Below are positions 16,903 to 24,724 of a DNA stretch of 42,630 nt, in pieces (within the stretch, counting starts at the first letter, position 1; each line of letters opens with the position of its first letter). The translations under genes were made by a program, and so were the position numbers. The notes below the pieces were generated by a model, which saw nothing but the letters and a program-made list of their open reading frames with translations, was not told the DNA's origin and made no database searches. Source of the DNA: an uncultured Azospirillum sp. (lineage in GTDB: Bacteria; Pseudomonadota; Alphaproteobacteria; RF32; CAG-239). The stretch covers positions 1 to 42,630 of the forward strand of contig CAMOQT010000003.1 in NCBI GenBank assembly GCA_946623145.1, written 5' to 3'.

Positions 16903-17067
16903 GCCATGAGGACTAGGAAACCTCCGGCAACATAACTTTGCCAAGTTATATGGCACCTAACAGGCACTACTCTGAAAGGAGGAGTGCCACGATAGTTGTA
17001 TGACTTAGTGGGTGCACGTTGCCGTGTTTTTCTACGCTCCTCCGCCTTTCAGAAGGCGGATTTTTTT
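16903..17067 (+). ncRNA. Structured RNA with intrinsic terminator; candidate riboswitch-like leader or sRNA
   Basis: A dense set of complementary segments, all read from the sequence. The local stems are GAGG/CCTC (16908-16911 with 16921-16924), ATAACTT/AAGTTAT (16932-16938 with 16943-16949) and GGCACT-a-CTC/GAG-g-AGTGCC (16963-16972 with 16979-16988, loop TGAAAG). The long-range pairs are CGGCAAC/GTTGCCG (16925-16931 with 17018-17024) and GCACC/GGTGC (16953-16957 with 17011-17015). GCCAT (16903-16907) can also pair with ATGGC (16950-16954), which would make a pseudoknot or an alternative fold. A terminator closes it. GGAGGAG (16978-16984) can pair with CTCCTCC (17037-17043), which would break both the apical hairpin and the terminator. 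The XRE gene starts 24 bases after the T run. It does not match any riboswitch, 6S, SRP, RNase P or tmRNA signature known to me. Confidence 0.68.
17041..17067 (+). terminator. Intrinsic terminator at the 3' end of the structured RNA
   Basis: An 8-base perfect stem (17041-17048 with 17053-17060), loop TCAG, then seven T. It lies immediately before the ribosome site (AGAGGAG, 17075-17081) of the XRE gene, so read-through would be needed to express that gene from the upstream promoter. Its 5' arm overlaps the segment able to pair with 16978-16984. Confidence 0.88.
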
Positions 17068-17090
17068 ATTTTTCAGAGGAGTTTTAGAAA

Positions 17091-17558
17091 ATGAATACAC
17101 AAAAACAAATCTCATCTAGTCAAGTTCGTTTTCGTAGTCGTTGCCCGAATGGTGAAATTAATCCTGTTGACGTTTATGTCGGAAAAAGAATCGCTCTTCG
17201 TCGTAAATTATTGAATCTCTCTCAAGATGTTTTAGCAAAAAAACTCGGTATTACTTTTCAACAAGTTCAAAAATATGAAAAAGGAAAAAATCGCATTAGT
17301 GCCAGCCGTTTATGGGATTACAGCCAAATTTTAGGCGTTGAAATTAATTATTTTTTTCAAGACATGCCTCAAGAAATAGCTAATCAAAGTCCGAGAATGT
17401 TTCACAACACAGTAAATGAACAAAACATTTTGTTAGATACACCTTTTGATTTAACCTCTGAAGCACAGGAAATTTTGCTATATTATTCCAAAATTCATCA
17501 CCCTGCTATTTCTCAAGCTATTACTGATTTATTAAAAGCGCTTACACAATCTTATTAA
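17091..17558 (+). CDS. XRE-family helix-turn-helix regulator
   Basis: A 155-residue DNA-binding protein. Residues about 29-87 form a Cro/CI-type domain: VGKRIALRRKLLNLSQDVLAKKLGITFQQVQKYEKG, with the recognition helix around TFQQVQKYE. This type, with a short unconserved N-terminus and an about 60-residue tail, is common in alphaproteobacteria. An AGAGGAG ribosome site sits 9 bases before the ATG. It is the only rightward gene between 5397 and 23412, lies directly behind the structured RNA terminator, and converges on the copy 2 transporter gene with 4 bases between the stops. The target genes are unknown; the flanking transporters are obvious candidates. Confidence 0.9.
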   Translation: MNTQKQISSSQVRFRSRCPNGEINPVDVYVGKRIALRRKLLNLSQDVLAKKLGITFQQVQKYEKGKNRISASRLWDYSQILGVEINYFFQDMPQEIANQSPRMFHNTVNEQNILLDTPFDLTSEAQEILLYYSKIHHPAISQAITDLLKALTQSY

Positions 17559-17562
17559 AAAT

Positions 17563-18453
17563 TTATTTTCCAAGCAAAATTAAACCGATGACAGATGCGA
17601 ATAAAACACCGACAACTTTTAGGCTAATATGCGGACATAGATAATTTTTATAATGACAAACTTGGTAAATATCCCAACCGATAATTAACATAGGATACGT
17701 ATAGATAATTGCTGCAACATATGATGGATTAAATGTTTTAGCCATTGCCACGTTCTTTGAGGCTAAAGACAGAAGTGCCCAAATAACCAATATCACCCCA
17801 TTTTTCAAATTTTGTGGTTTCCACAGCAAGGATGTTTTATAAGTCCTTAAATATGCCCATAAGTTGGCTACACCCATGATAATACTCATAATCAAAATAT
17901 AATAAAAGACAGCCGAAGACAGATTTTCTTTTCCAAAAAACATCGCCTGTTTGTTCAAAATATCCGACCCTGTTGTCATAAACAAGCACGGCAACAAATA
18001 TATAAAGGCACGGAAACCTATCTTACTTTTACGCAATTGCAAAATTGTAATCGTAATTCCTACTAAACAGGCAATGATTCCTAGACACCGCCACGGATTA
18101 TGAATTAATAAAATAATCTGGTACGGATATATCATCAACCAAGAAATAAATGTCACACCGATACTCAACGGTTGAATGGCGCTTGTCATTTCTGCTCCGT
18201 ATTTATTGACGGCATGAAAAAAACGATTATCCAAATATGATGCCCATAAGCCTTGCGCAATTACAAACACATAAAAATAGGGATCATATATGAATGGAAA
18301 AAAAGGAATAAACGGCAACATAACAAGTCCGGCACCGAGACCACGATATGTCATGAATAACGAAGCCGGCATTTTGAAAATTTGGCTTGAATAAATATAA
18401 ACAGCCGTAAATAGGCTGGAAATTAAAGCCGCTATCCACCAAACATTTTCCAT
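17563..18453 (-). CDS. EamA/DMT-family transporter (copy 2)
   Basis: A 296-residue membrane protein with about ten hydrophobic segments. It is a paralogue of the protein at 15859-16749: compare MTYRGLGAGLVMLPF with MAYRGLGTAVILLPF, and KYGAEMTSAIQPLSIGV with AFGAEVTSLIHPVSIAI. The C-terminal halves also match (NPSYVAAIIYTYPM with NPAYVAAIVHAYPV). It starts 11 bases after the sufS stop, so it is probably the last gene of the suf operon. The substrate is unknown; the sulfur operon context hints at a sulfur compound or amino acid, but nothing in the sequence proves it. Confidence 0.86.
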   Translation of the reverse strand: MENVWWIAALISSLFTAVYIYSSQIFKMPASLFMTYRGLGAGLVMLPFIPFFPFIYDPYFYVFVIAQGLWASYLDNRFFHAVNKYGAEMTSAIQPLSIGVTFISWLMIYPYQIILLIHNPWRCLGIIACLVGITITILQLRKSKIGFRAFIYLLPCLFMTTGSDILNKQAMFFGKENLSSAVFYYILIMSIIMGVANLWAYLRTYKTSLLWKPQNLKNGVILVIWALLSLASKNVAMAKTFNPSYVAAIIYTYPMLIIGWDIYQVCHYKNYLCPHISLKVVGVLFASVIGLILLGK

Positions 18454-18464
18454 ATTCGTTTTCC

Positions 18465-19679
18465 TTAGAAAAACTTTTGAGCCTTACGAACAGCACCAAC
18501 TAAGGCATCAATATCTTCTTTGGTGTTGTATAATCCTAATGATGCTCTTGCTAAAGATTCATATCCCATACGATTAACAATCGGTTGTGCACAATGATGT
18601 CCGGTCCGAACCGCTACCCCTTCTTTATCTAAAATAAAGGCTAAATCCTGAGGATGCATTCCATCAACATTAAAAGAAAAAACCCCGCCTTTATCTTTGG
18701 CTTGTCCGACAACTTTCAAGCCATTGATTGTACTTAATTGTTCCGTTGTATATTGGGTTAATTCTTGTTCGTGTGCTGTAATATTTTGCATTCCCAACGT
18801 CATCATATAATTGACGGCCTCGCCCAAACCAATGGCCTGCATAATTGCCGGTGTTCCCGCTTCAAAACGAAACGGCGGTTCATTAAAGGTTGTCTTTTCA
18901 TAAGTGACGGTATCGACCATATCTCCGCCATATTGATACGGCGGCATAGAATTGAGAATATCATATTTTCCATAAAGTACACCGATACCGCTCGGACCAT
19001 AAGTTTTATGCCCCGAAAAGACAAGAAAATCACAATCTAAATCTTGGACATCAATCTTTTGATGAACGGCATATTGGCAGGCATCAATAAGGACTTTCGC
19101 CCCTACGGTATGTGCTTGACGTGTTATCTCTTTTATCGGAAAAATTGTCCCTAGTACATTAGACATTCCAGTCACAGCGACTAACTTTGTTTTATCTGAC
19201 AGTAGTTTCTGGTATTCTTCTTCCAGATATTCCCCTTTATCATTAACCTTAAATATTTTTAATTTAATTCCTAATTCATCACGCAACGCTTGCCATGGCA
19301 CTAAATTGGCATGATGTTCGGCCTCTGAAATTAAGACTTCATCACCGGCTTTAAGGTACTTTCTTCCCCATGTTGCCGCGACCAAGTTAATTCCCTCTGT
19401 TGCATTGCGAACAAAAACAATCTCTTTATCACTCTTAGTATTCAAAAATTCGTGGATTTTACTGCGTGCTTCTTCGTAAGCAATGGTTATCTGCTCTGAT
19501 AAATGATAAGATCCGCGATGCACATTTGCATACTCCTCAAGATACAAGCAGCGCATTTTTTCAATAACTTGTGCCGGTTTTTGTGCTGAAGCGGCAGAAT
19601 CGAGAAATGTATTCGGTTTACCATTAATTAAAACCGATAAAATAGGGAAATCTTGGCGAATTTTATAAACATCATACAT
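18465..19679 (-). CDS. sufS: SufS, cysteine desulfurase
   Basis: A 404-residue PLP-dependent enzyme of the SufS/CsdA class that takes sulfur from cysteine. Visible hallmarks are DSAASAQKP near the N-terminus, HHANLVPWQ, the PLP lysine in SGHKTYGPSGIGVLYG, and the catalytic cysteine C363 in RTGHHCAQP. SufE at 15010 would accept the persulfide. It is the fifth gene of the leftward sufB operon, 17 bases after sufD. Confidence 0.97.
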   Translation of the reverse strand: MYDVYKIRQDFPILSVLINGKPNTFLDSAASAQKPAQVIEKMRCLYLEEYANVHRGSYHLSEQITIAYEEARSKIHEFLNTKSDKEIVFVRNATEGINLVAATWGRKYLKAGDEVLISEAEHHANLVPWQALRDELGIKLKIFKVNDKGEYLEEEYQKLLSDKTKLVAVTGMSNVLGTIFPIKEITRQAHTVGAKVLIDACQYAVHQKIDVQDLDCDFLVFSGHKTYGPSGIGVLYGKYDILNSMPPYQYGGDMVDTVTYEKTTFNEPPFRFEAGTPAIMQAIGLGEAVNYMMTLGMQNITAHEQELTQYTTEQLSTINGLKVVGQAKDKGGVFSFNVDGMHPQDLAFILDKEGVAVRTGHHCAQPIVNRMGYESLARASLGLYNTKEDIDALVGAVRKAQKFF

Positions 19680-19696
19680 GGTCGCTGACTTGTCCT

Positions 19697-20845
19697 TTAT
19701 CTCAAACTTTTAAACCATTCTCGAATTTTTTCATTTTCAATCATATTGATTACATCATTTAAATAAGCTTCTATCAAAATATTTTTAGCTTCTTCTTCTC
19801 CAATGCCGCGAGATCTCATATAAAATAACTGTTCTTTATCCAACTCTCCGCTGGCAGCCCCATGAGAACATTTAACATCATCCGCAAAAATTTCCAACTC
19901 TGGCTTAACATCTATTTCAGCCGTATCGCTTAACAAAATGGCTTTATGCAATTGCGTTCCCGAAGTATGAACCGCATTCGGAGCAATGTGAATTCGCCCT
20001 TGAAAAACACCTTTTGCCGTTCCGCCGATAACACCTTTCACAATCTGAGAAGATTTCGTTTGCGGCTGATAATGATAAATATTTGTCGTGGTATCAAGCG
20101 TTGCCCAACCGTTCATCATATATGCGGCATTAACAACAGCTTCCGCTTTTTCTCCGTTAAGAGAAACTTCCGTTTCATTGCGGGCGATATTGGCGCCTTT
20201 TTGCAAACAAAAGCTATCATATTTTCCACCTTCGGCAATATTTACTTTATGCAAAGCAATATGATTGGCTTTAAATGCTTCGTTTTGGTATTTATAGTGA
20301 TCTAAATGGGCATAAGATTGAATTTCTATCTCATTGACAATGTTGGCCAAGTAGCAAGACTTTACATTTCCATCATAAGTGAATTGTTCTATAATCTCAG
20401 CTTTAGAATTTGACTTACAAATGATCCGATTGCGGAAATGGTAAAAATAATTTTTATCTTCAGGCATCATAAAATAATTTAAAACTAATGGTTGATTAAG
20501 CGTTCCTGAAATTTCAATTTGTAATCCTTGGGTTAAATAAGCCGCATTCATCTTAGCAAACGGATAATTTGACAAGGCTTCTGCAGATGATATTATTTGA
20601 AAAGTTACACCTTCAATATGAGGAAGTTCGGAAACAATTTTTCCATTACTGATATGTATAATATTAGCAGAAAAAGGAACATTTTCGCCTTTTTTACTTG
20701 TGGTTTCACAAAGCTGATAATCTGTTCCGAGCAAATCACGTAAGCGCGTATATTTCCAAGCTTCTGTTTTAGGTGTCGGCAAAATCACACCGGCTTTTGC
20801 AGCCAGTTCTGAATAAGAATATATTTCGCCGGACATCAAAGTCAT
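19697..20845 (-). CDS. sufD: SufD, Fe-S scaffold subunit
   Basis: A 382-residue SufBD-family protein. The C-terminal core has IHIAPNAVHTSGTQLHKAILLSDTAEIDVKPELEIFADDVKCSHGAASGELDKEQLFYMRSRGI, the region shared by SufB and SufD. With SufB and SufC it forms the SufBC2D scaffold on which clusters are built. The start is at the ATG at 20845 (AAAGG upstream); a second ATG 9 bases downstream is also possible. It follows sufC with a 1-base gap. Confidence 0.96.
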   Translation of the reverse strand: MTLMSGEIYSYSELAAKAGVILPTPKTEAWKYTRLRDLLGTDYQLCETTSKKGENVPFSANIIHISNGKIVSELPHIEGVTFQIISSAEALSNYPFAKMNAAYLTQGLQIEISGTLNQPLVLNYFMMPEDKNYFYHFRNRIICKSNSKAEIIEQFTYDGNVKSCYLANIVNEIEIQSYAHLDHYKYQNEAFKANHIALHKVNIAEGGKYDSFCLQKGANIARNETEVSLNGEKAEAVVNAAYMMNGWATLDTTTNIYHYQPQTKSSQIVKGVIGGTAKGVFQGRIHIAPNAVHTSGTQLHKAILLSDTAEIDVKPELEIFADDVKCSHGAASGELDKEQLFYMRSRGIGEEEAKNILIEAYLNDVINMIENEKIREWFKSLR

Positions 20846-20846
20846 A

Positions 20847-21605
20847 CTATTTAACCTTTACATACTCGGCATAACCGTTTTGTTCTAATTCTACCGCCAA
20901 ATTTTTATTACCGGTTTTAACAATATGACCGTCAGCAAAAATATGAACAAAATCAGGTTCTACATAATTTAATAATCTCTGGAAGTGTGTAATGATCAGC
21001 ATCGAGCGTTTGCCGTCTCGCAAGCTGTTCACACTGCCAGCAACAACTTTCATGGCATCAATATCAAGACCTGAATCTGCCTCATCTAAAATAGCAAAAT
21101 CAGGCTTCAAGACTACCATTTCCAGGGCTTCCATACGTTTTTTCTCCCCCCCAGAGAAGCCAACATTAATCGGACGTTTCAACATTTCATTATCTAGACC
21201 GAGTTTACGTCCTTCTTCTCTGACCAATTTTAAAAATTCCATCGTATCCAATTCCGGTAAATTTTTATATTTACGAACAGCATTAACAGAATGTTTCAAA
21301 AAAGTGGTCGATGGGACACCCGGAATTTCAACAGGATACTGCATAACTAAAAAAATACCTTCGCGAGCTCGATCTTCTGTACTCATAGAGAGTAAATCTT
21401 TCCCCTTAAAGCGTACTGTTCCTGAAGTTACCGTATATCCTGGTTTTCCGCATAGAACGTAGGAAAGTGTTGATTTTCCCGCACCGTTAGGTCCCATAAT
21501 CGCATGGATTTCACCCTCATTTATCGTCAGGTTAAAATCTTTGATAATTTGTTTGCCGGAAACTTCGGCGCATAAGTCTTCAATTTCCAATAACGGTGCG
21601 TTCAT
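20847..21605 (-). CDS. sufC: SufC, ATPase of the Fe-S scaffold
   Basis: A 252-residue ABC-type ATPase. Walker A is GPNGAGKST (about 38-46), the signature is FSGGEKKRMEAL, and Walker B is FAILDEADSGLDIDA, the version typical of SufC. ATP hydrolysis drives the conformational change of SufB-SufD. It lies between the 56-residue ORF and sufD. Confidence 0.97.
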   Translation of the reverse strand: MNAPLLEIEDLCAEVSGKQIIKDFNLTINEGEIHAIMGPNGAGKSTLSYVLCGKPGYTVTSGTVRFKGKDLLSMSTEDRAREGIFLVMQYPVEIPGVPSTTFLKHSVNAVRKYKNLPELDTMEFLKLVREEGRKLGLDNEMLKRPINVGFSGGEKKRMEALEMVVLKPDFAILDEADSGLDIDAMKVVAGSVNSLRDGKRSMLIITHFQRLLNYVEPDFVHIFADGHIVKTGNKNLAVELEQNGYAEYVKVK

Positions 21606-21620
21606 TTTCTCTTTCCTTTT

Positions 21621-21791
21621 TTACTCAGCTGCTTGAGTTCCCAAATACTCAGATTTCAAATCTGTAAGTATTTTTTGTGCTTTAGAAAGAGGCTGAGTAT
21701 CTTTCTTTCTAATATTTTTCAGAATTTCTTTAGCTGAAACAGCCATAATTGTTAATACTTTTACAATTTCTTTGTCTTGTTTTTTTATCAT
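21621..21791 (-). CDS. Small basic protein (56 residues) inside the suf operon
   Basis: A short open frame between sufB and sufC, starting at the ATG at 21791 with AAAGGG about 7 bases upstream. It begins MIKKQDKEIVKVLTIMAVSA and ends SEYLGTQAAE. It is lysine-rich, predicted helical, and has no cysteine and no membrane segment. It fills the only sizeable gap of the operon (33 bases after sufB, 15 before sufC), with normal spacing on both sides, which supports it being real. No family is recognised. It may be an accessory of the SUF machinery or just a lineage-specific small protein. Confidence 0.65.
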   Translation of the reverse strand: MIKKQDKEIVKVLTIMAVSAKEILKNIRKKDTQPLSKAQKILTDLKSEYLGTQAAE

Positions 21792-21824
21792 TTTTTTCCC
21801 TTTTTCATTTCTTGATTATGTTTT

Positions 21825-23267
21825 TTATCCAACACTACCTTCTAAACTGATGTTTATCAATTTAGCAGCTTCTATTGCAAATTCCATCGGCAGATGCTGC
21901 ATGACTTCTTTGCAAAAACCATTTACTATCAAACTAACGGCCTCTTCTTCACTGATACCGCGTTGTTGACAATAAAATAATTGTTCATCGCTGATTTTTG
22001 AGGTCGTTGCCTCATGTTCCAAAACAGCGCTGCGATTACGATTTTCCACATAAGGAACCGTATGCGAACCGCAGGTTTTGCCAATCAGCAAACTATCGCA
22101 TTGTGAATAATTACGAGCATTATCCGCCTGCGGAGTGACTTTAACCAAACCACGATAGGTCTGATTTGAGAAACCGGCAGAAATTCCTTTCGAGATAATT
22201 TTTGAGGTGGTATTTTTGCCGATATGAATCATTTTCGTTCCGGTATCAGCTTGCTGGCGATTATTTGTAATTGCCACAGAATAGAATTCACCAACCGAAT
22301 TATCCCCCTGTAATACGCAGGAAGGGTATTTCCATGTAACGGCAGATCCTGTTTCTACTTGTGTCCATGAAATTTTAGAATTAACACCGCGACAAGCCGC
22401 ACGTTTGGTCACAAAATTATAGACACCGCCTTTTCCTTCCTTATCTCCCGGATACCAGTTTTGAACTGTCGAATATTTCACTTCGGCATTATTCATCACT
22501 ACAATTTCAACAATAGCCGCATGAAGTTGATTTTCATCACGCTGAGGGGCTGTGCATCCTTCAAGATAAGAGACATAGCTGTCATCTTCGGCGACAATTA
22601 ATGTACGCTCAAATTGCCCAGTATTTTTAGCGTTAATTCTGAAATAAGTCGATAATTCCATCGGGCTTTTAACCCCTTTAGGAATATATACAAACGAACC
22701 ATCTGTAAACACGGCTGAATTCAGACATGCAAAAAAATTATCCGTATAAGGAACAACTGATCCTAAATATTTCTTAACCAAATCCGGATGATTTTTAATA
22801 GCTTCTGAAATTGAGCAAAAAATAATCCCTTTTTCAGCTAATTTAGCACGATACGTTGTTGCAACCGAAACGCTGTCAAAAACGGCATCCACCGCAACAA
22901 CACCAGCCAAAGCTTCCTGTTCTTTAAGAGGAATTCCCAGCTTATTATAGGTTTCGAGCAAATTTTTATCGACTTCATTCAAGCTTTTCGGCGCTTGTTT
23001 TTGCTTTGGGGCCGAATAATAATGCAATGCTTGGTAATCTATTTTATCATAGGTGAGTTTTGCCCAATTCGGTTCTGTCATGGTCTGCCAAAATTCAAAA
23101 GCTTTTAACCGCCATTCTAACAACCATTCGGGCTCCTCTTTTTTACGAGAAATCAAACGAATAATATCTTCATTTAGACCAATAGGAGCCGTATCGGCTT
23201 CAATGTCCGTTACAAAGCCGTATTTATACTTATCTCCGCTTTCGTCTATGATTTCCGGTTGTGTCAT
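21825..23267 (-). CDS. sufB: SufB, Fe-S scaffold subunit
   Basis: A 480-residue SufB. It includes [50 protein letters not shown]-like text and the C-terminal core [31 protein letters not shown]. The start is set at the ATG at 23267 (MTQPEII), which has AAAGGGA upstream; a 21-residue upstream extension is basic and unlike the family. It is the first gene of the leftward operon sufB, 56-aa ORF, sufC, sufD, sufS, transporter. No iscR or sufA is present upstream. Confidence 0.96.
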   Translation of the reverse strand: MTQPEIIDESGDKYKYGFVTDIEADTAPIGLNEDIIRLISRKKEEPEWLLEWRLKAFEFWQTMTEPNWAKLTYDKIDYQALHYYSAPKQKQAPKSLNEVDKNLLETYNKLGIPLKEQEALAGVVAVDAVFDSVSVATTYRAKLAEKGIIFCSISEAIKNHPDLVKKYLGSVVPYTDNFFACLNSAVFTDGSFVYIPKGVKSPMELSTYFRINAKNTGQFERTLIVAEDDSYVSYLEGCTAPQRDENQLHAAIVEIVVMNNAEVKYSTVQNWYPGDKEGKGGVYNFVTKRAACRGVNSKISWTQVETGSAVTWKYPSCVLQGDNSVGEFYSVAITNNRQQADTGTKMIHIGKNTTSKIISKGISAGFSNQTYRGLVKVTPQADNARNYSQCDSLLIGKTCGSHTVPYVENRNRSAVLEHEATTSKISDEQLFYCQQRGISEEEAVSLIVNGFCKEVMQHLPMEFAIEAAKLINISLEGSVG

Positions 23268-23331
23268 AAAATCCCTTTTATTTTTCTTAAGAATCGAGCT
23301 TAACTTAGCTTTATTTATCATAAATTGCAAT

Positions 23332-23357
23332 GCTTAATTAAAATTTAAATTATAAGC
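23332..23357. promoter_or_regulatory. Inverted repeat in the sufB/nlpD divergent promoter region
   Basis: GCTTA (23332-23336) and TAAGC (23353-23357) bracket an almost self-complementary AT-rich core that includes AATTTAAATT. It lies between divergent genes, 65 bases from the sufB start and 55 from the NlpD-like start. It could be an operator. The symmetry is partly a result of high AT content. Confidence 0.3.
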
Positions 23358-23411
23358 TTTACAATTTAGAACCGATAGAGAACATTTGATATTGAATTTT
23401 AGAGGCTGCTG

Positions 23412-24305
23412 TTGAAAAAATTCGCCATTATTTTGGTTTTGTTGTTTTTATGTTCCGGTTGTTCCTTACAATCCGGAAAATTGCAGCTTTTGCCTTTTAA
23501 TACTTGGTGGGGAAATACTCCTGATACAATTACTGTCCAAAGAGGTGATACCCTTTATAATCTTTCCCGACGCTATAATATTCCTATTCGAGATATTATT
23601 GAAACCAACCATTTAACCCCGCCTTATACCTTATATGTCGGGCGAGTTTTACGTATGCCTACTGCTCGTTACCATACTGTGGTTATGGGCGATACTTTAT
23701 ATAGCATTTCCAGAAAATATAATGTTGATGTGACGACACTCAGTCGGCTGAATAATTTGCGAGAACCCTACACTTTGAGTATCGGTCAAAAATTAGCTTT
23801 ACCTGGAACCGTTAGCGCTTCAACTTATACATCCTCCAGCGAATCGTCAGCCAAAGTTTCTACAAAATCTGTTACCAAAACGACAACGATTGCATCATCT
23901 CAAACAACAAAACAACCTTCTTCCATCCGTAAAACAAAATTTGCTTGGCCTGTTCGCGGAACAATCATTTCGCGCTTTGGAACAATCGGCAAAGGCCGCT
24001 CTAATGATGGTATAAACATCAAAGCTCCTCTTGGAACAACCGTTAAAGCCGCCGATGCAGGTAAAGTTGTTTATGCAGGCAATGAGCTTAAAGGTTTTGG
24101 TAATTTGATACTTATTCAACATAATGACGGCTGGATTACAGCTTATGCGCATAACAATAAATTTTTAGCTAAAAAAGGACAATTTGTTCAAAAGGGGACG
24201 CCTATTGCTCAAGTCGGCAGCTCTGGCGGTGTAAATACTCCACAACTTCATTTTGAGGTTCGTGCCGGCAAAAAACCAATGAATCCTGTTCTTTATCTGC
24301 CTTAA
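23412..24305 (+). CDS. NlpD-like lipoprotein: two LysM repeats and a degenerate M23 domain
   Basis: A 297-residue envelope protein. The start is TTG at 23412 (AGAGG upstream), the only start that gives the full signal MKKFAIILVLLFLCSGC (cysteine 17). Two LysM peptidoglycan-binding repeats follow: TITVQRGDTLYNLSRRYNI and YHTVVMGDTLYSISRKYNV. A Ser/Thr-rich linker leads to an M23 (LytM) domain, FAWPVRGTIISRFG to LHFEVRAGKKPMNPVLYLP. The zinc-binding HxGxD of active M23 enzymes reads NDGIN here, as in the NlpD/EnvC class. This suggests an activator of N-acetylmuramyl-L-alanine amidases in cell division and not a protease. It is divergent from sufB. Confidence 0.88.
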   Translation: MKKFAIILVLLFLCSGCSLQSGKLQLLPFNTWWGNTPDTITVQRGDTLYNLSRRYNIPIRDIIETNHLTPPYTLYVGRVLRMPTARYHTVVMGDTLYSISRKYNVDVTTLSRLNNLREPYTLSIGQKLALPGTVSASTYTSSSESSAKVSTKSVTKTTTIASSQTTKQPSSIRKTKFAWPVRGTIISRFGTIGKGRSNDGINIKAPLGTTVKAADAGKVVYAGNELKGFGNLILIQHNDGWITAYAHNNKFLAKKGQFVQKGTPIAQVGSSGGVNTPQLHFEVRAGKKPMNPVLYLP

Positions 24306-24353
24306 TTATTTCATTTTTTCTGCACAAACAGGTTAAAACTTGCTTTTTAATGC

Positions 24354-24381
24354 TTGTTATCCTTATATAATGTTGTATAGT
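24354..24381 (+). promoter_or_regulatory. Predicted promoter of yajC-secD-secF
   Basis: TTGTTA (24354-24359), 16 bases, TATAGT (24376-24381), then AGGAG at 24401-24405 and the yajC ATG at 24415. It is a reasonable sigma-70 match in the 109-base gap after the NlpD-like gene. Confidence 0.5.
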
Positions 24382-24414
24382 ATGGTGAATTTTAATTTGT
24401 AGGAGAAAAATGAA

Positions 24415-24723
24415 ATGGACACGACTTTATATCAGTTGTTAATCCTGTTCTTATTGTTTTATTTGTTTTTAATCCGTCCGGAAGCAAAAAAAGCAAAAAA
24501 GCATCAAGAAATGCTTAATTCATTGAAAAAAGGCGACAAAATCATTACACGTAGTGGTGTATACGGCGTTGTTTCTAAAGTTCAAAATGAAAATGATTTA
24601 TTAGTTGATATTGCCGAAGGCGTAACAATTGTTTTAAACAAAATGGGCGTGTTCAGTTTAGCTGACGAAGCTGGTGCTCCTTCAGCAAATAGTCAAACTA
24701 CGAAGAAAAACAAAGGAAAGTAA
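24415..24723 (+). CDS. yajC: YajC, Sec translocon accessory
   Basis: A 102-residue protein with a short N-terminus, one membrane segment (about 6-22, LLILFLLFYLFLIRPE) and the family text RPEAKKAKKHQEMLNSLKKGDKIITRSGVYGVV. YajC binds SecDF in the inner membrane. The ATG at 24415 is chosen over one at 24410 because the latter is out of frame and stops after ten codons. It is followed directly by secD. Confidence 0.95.
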   Translation: MDTTLYQLLILFLLFYLFLIRPEAKKAKKHQEMLNSLKKGDKIITRSGVYGVVSKVQNENDLLVDIAEGVTIVLNKMGVFSLADEAGAPSANSQTTKKNKGK

Positions 24724-24724
24724 T

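Noticed and set aside
16903-17067. Assignment of the structured RNA to 4.5S/SRP RNA, 6S RNA, RNase P RNA, tmRNA or known riboswitch classes
   Set aside because: The GGAAGGAAGCA SRP loop, the tmRNA T-arm, the RNase P GAGGAAAGTCC core and the cobalamin, glycine, TPP, ZTP and guanidine core motifs are absent. 6S RNA is the least secure rejection, because its sequence is poorly conserved.
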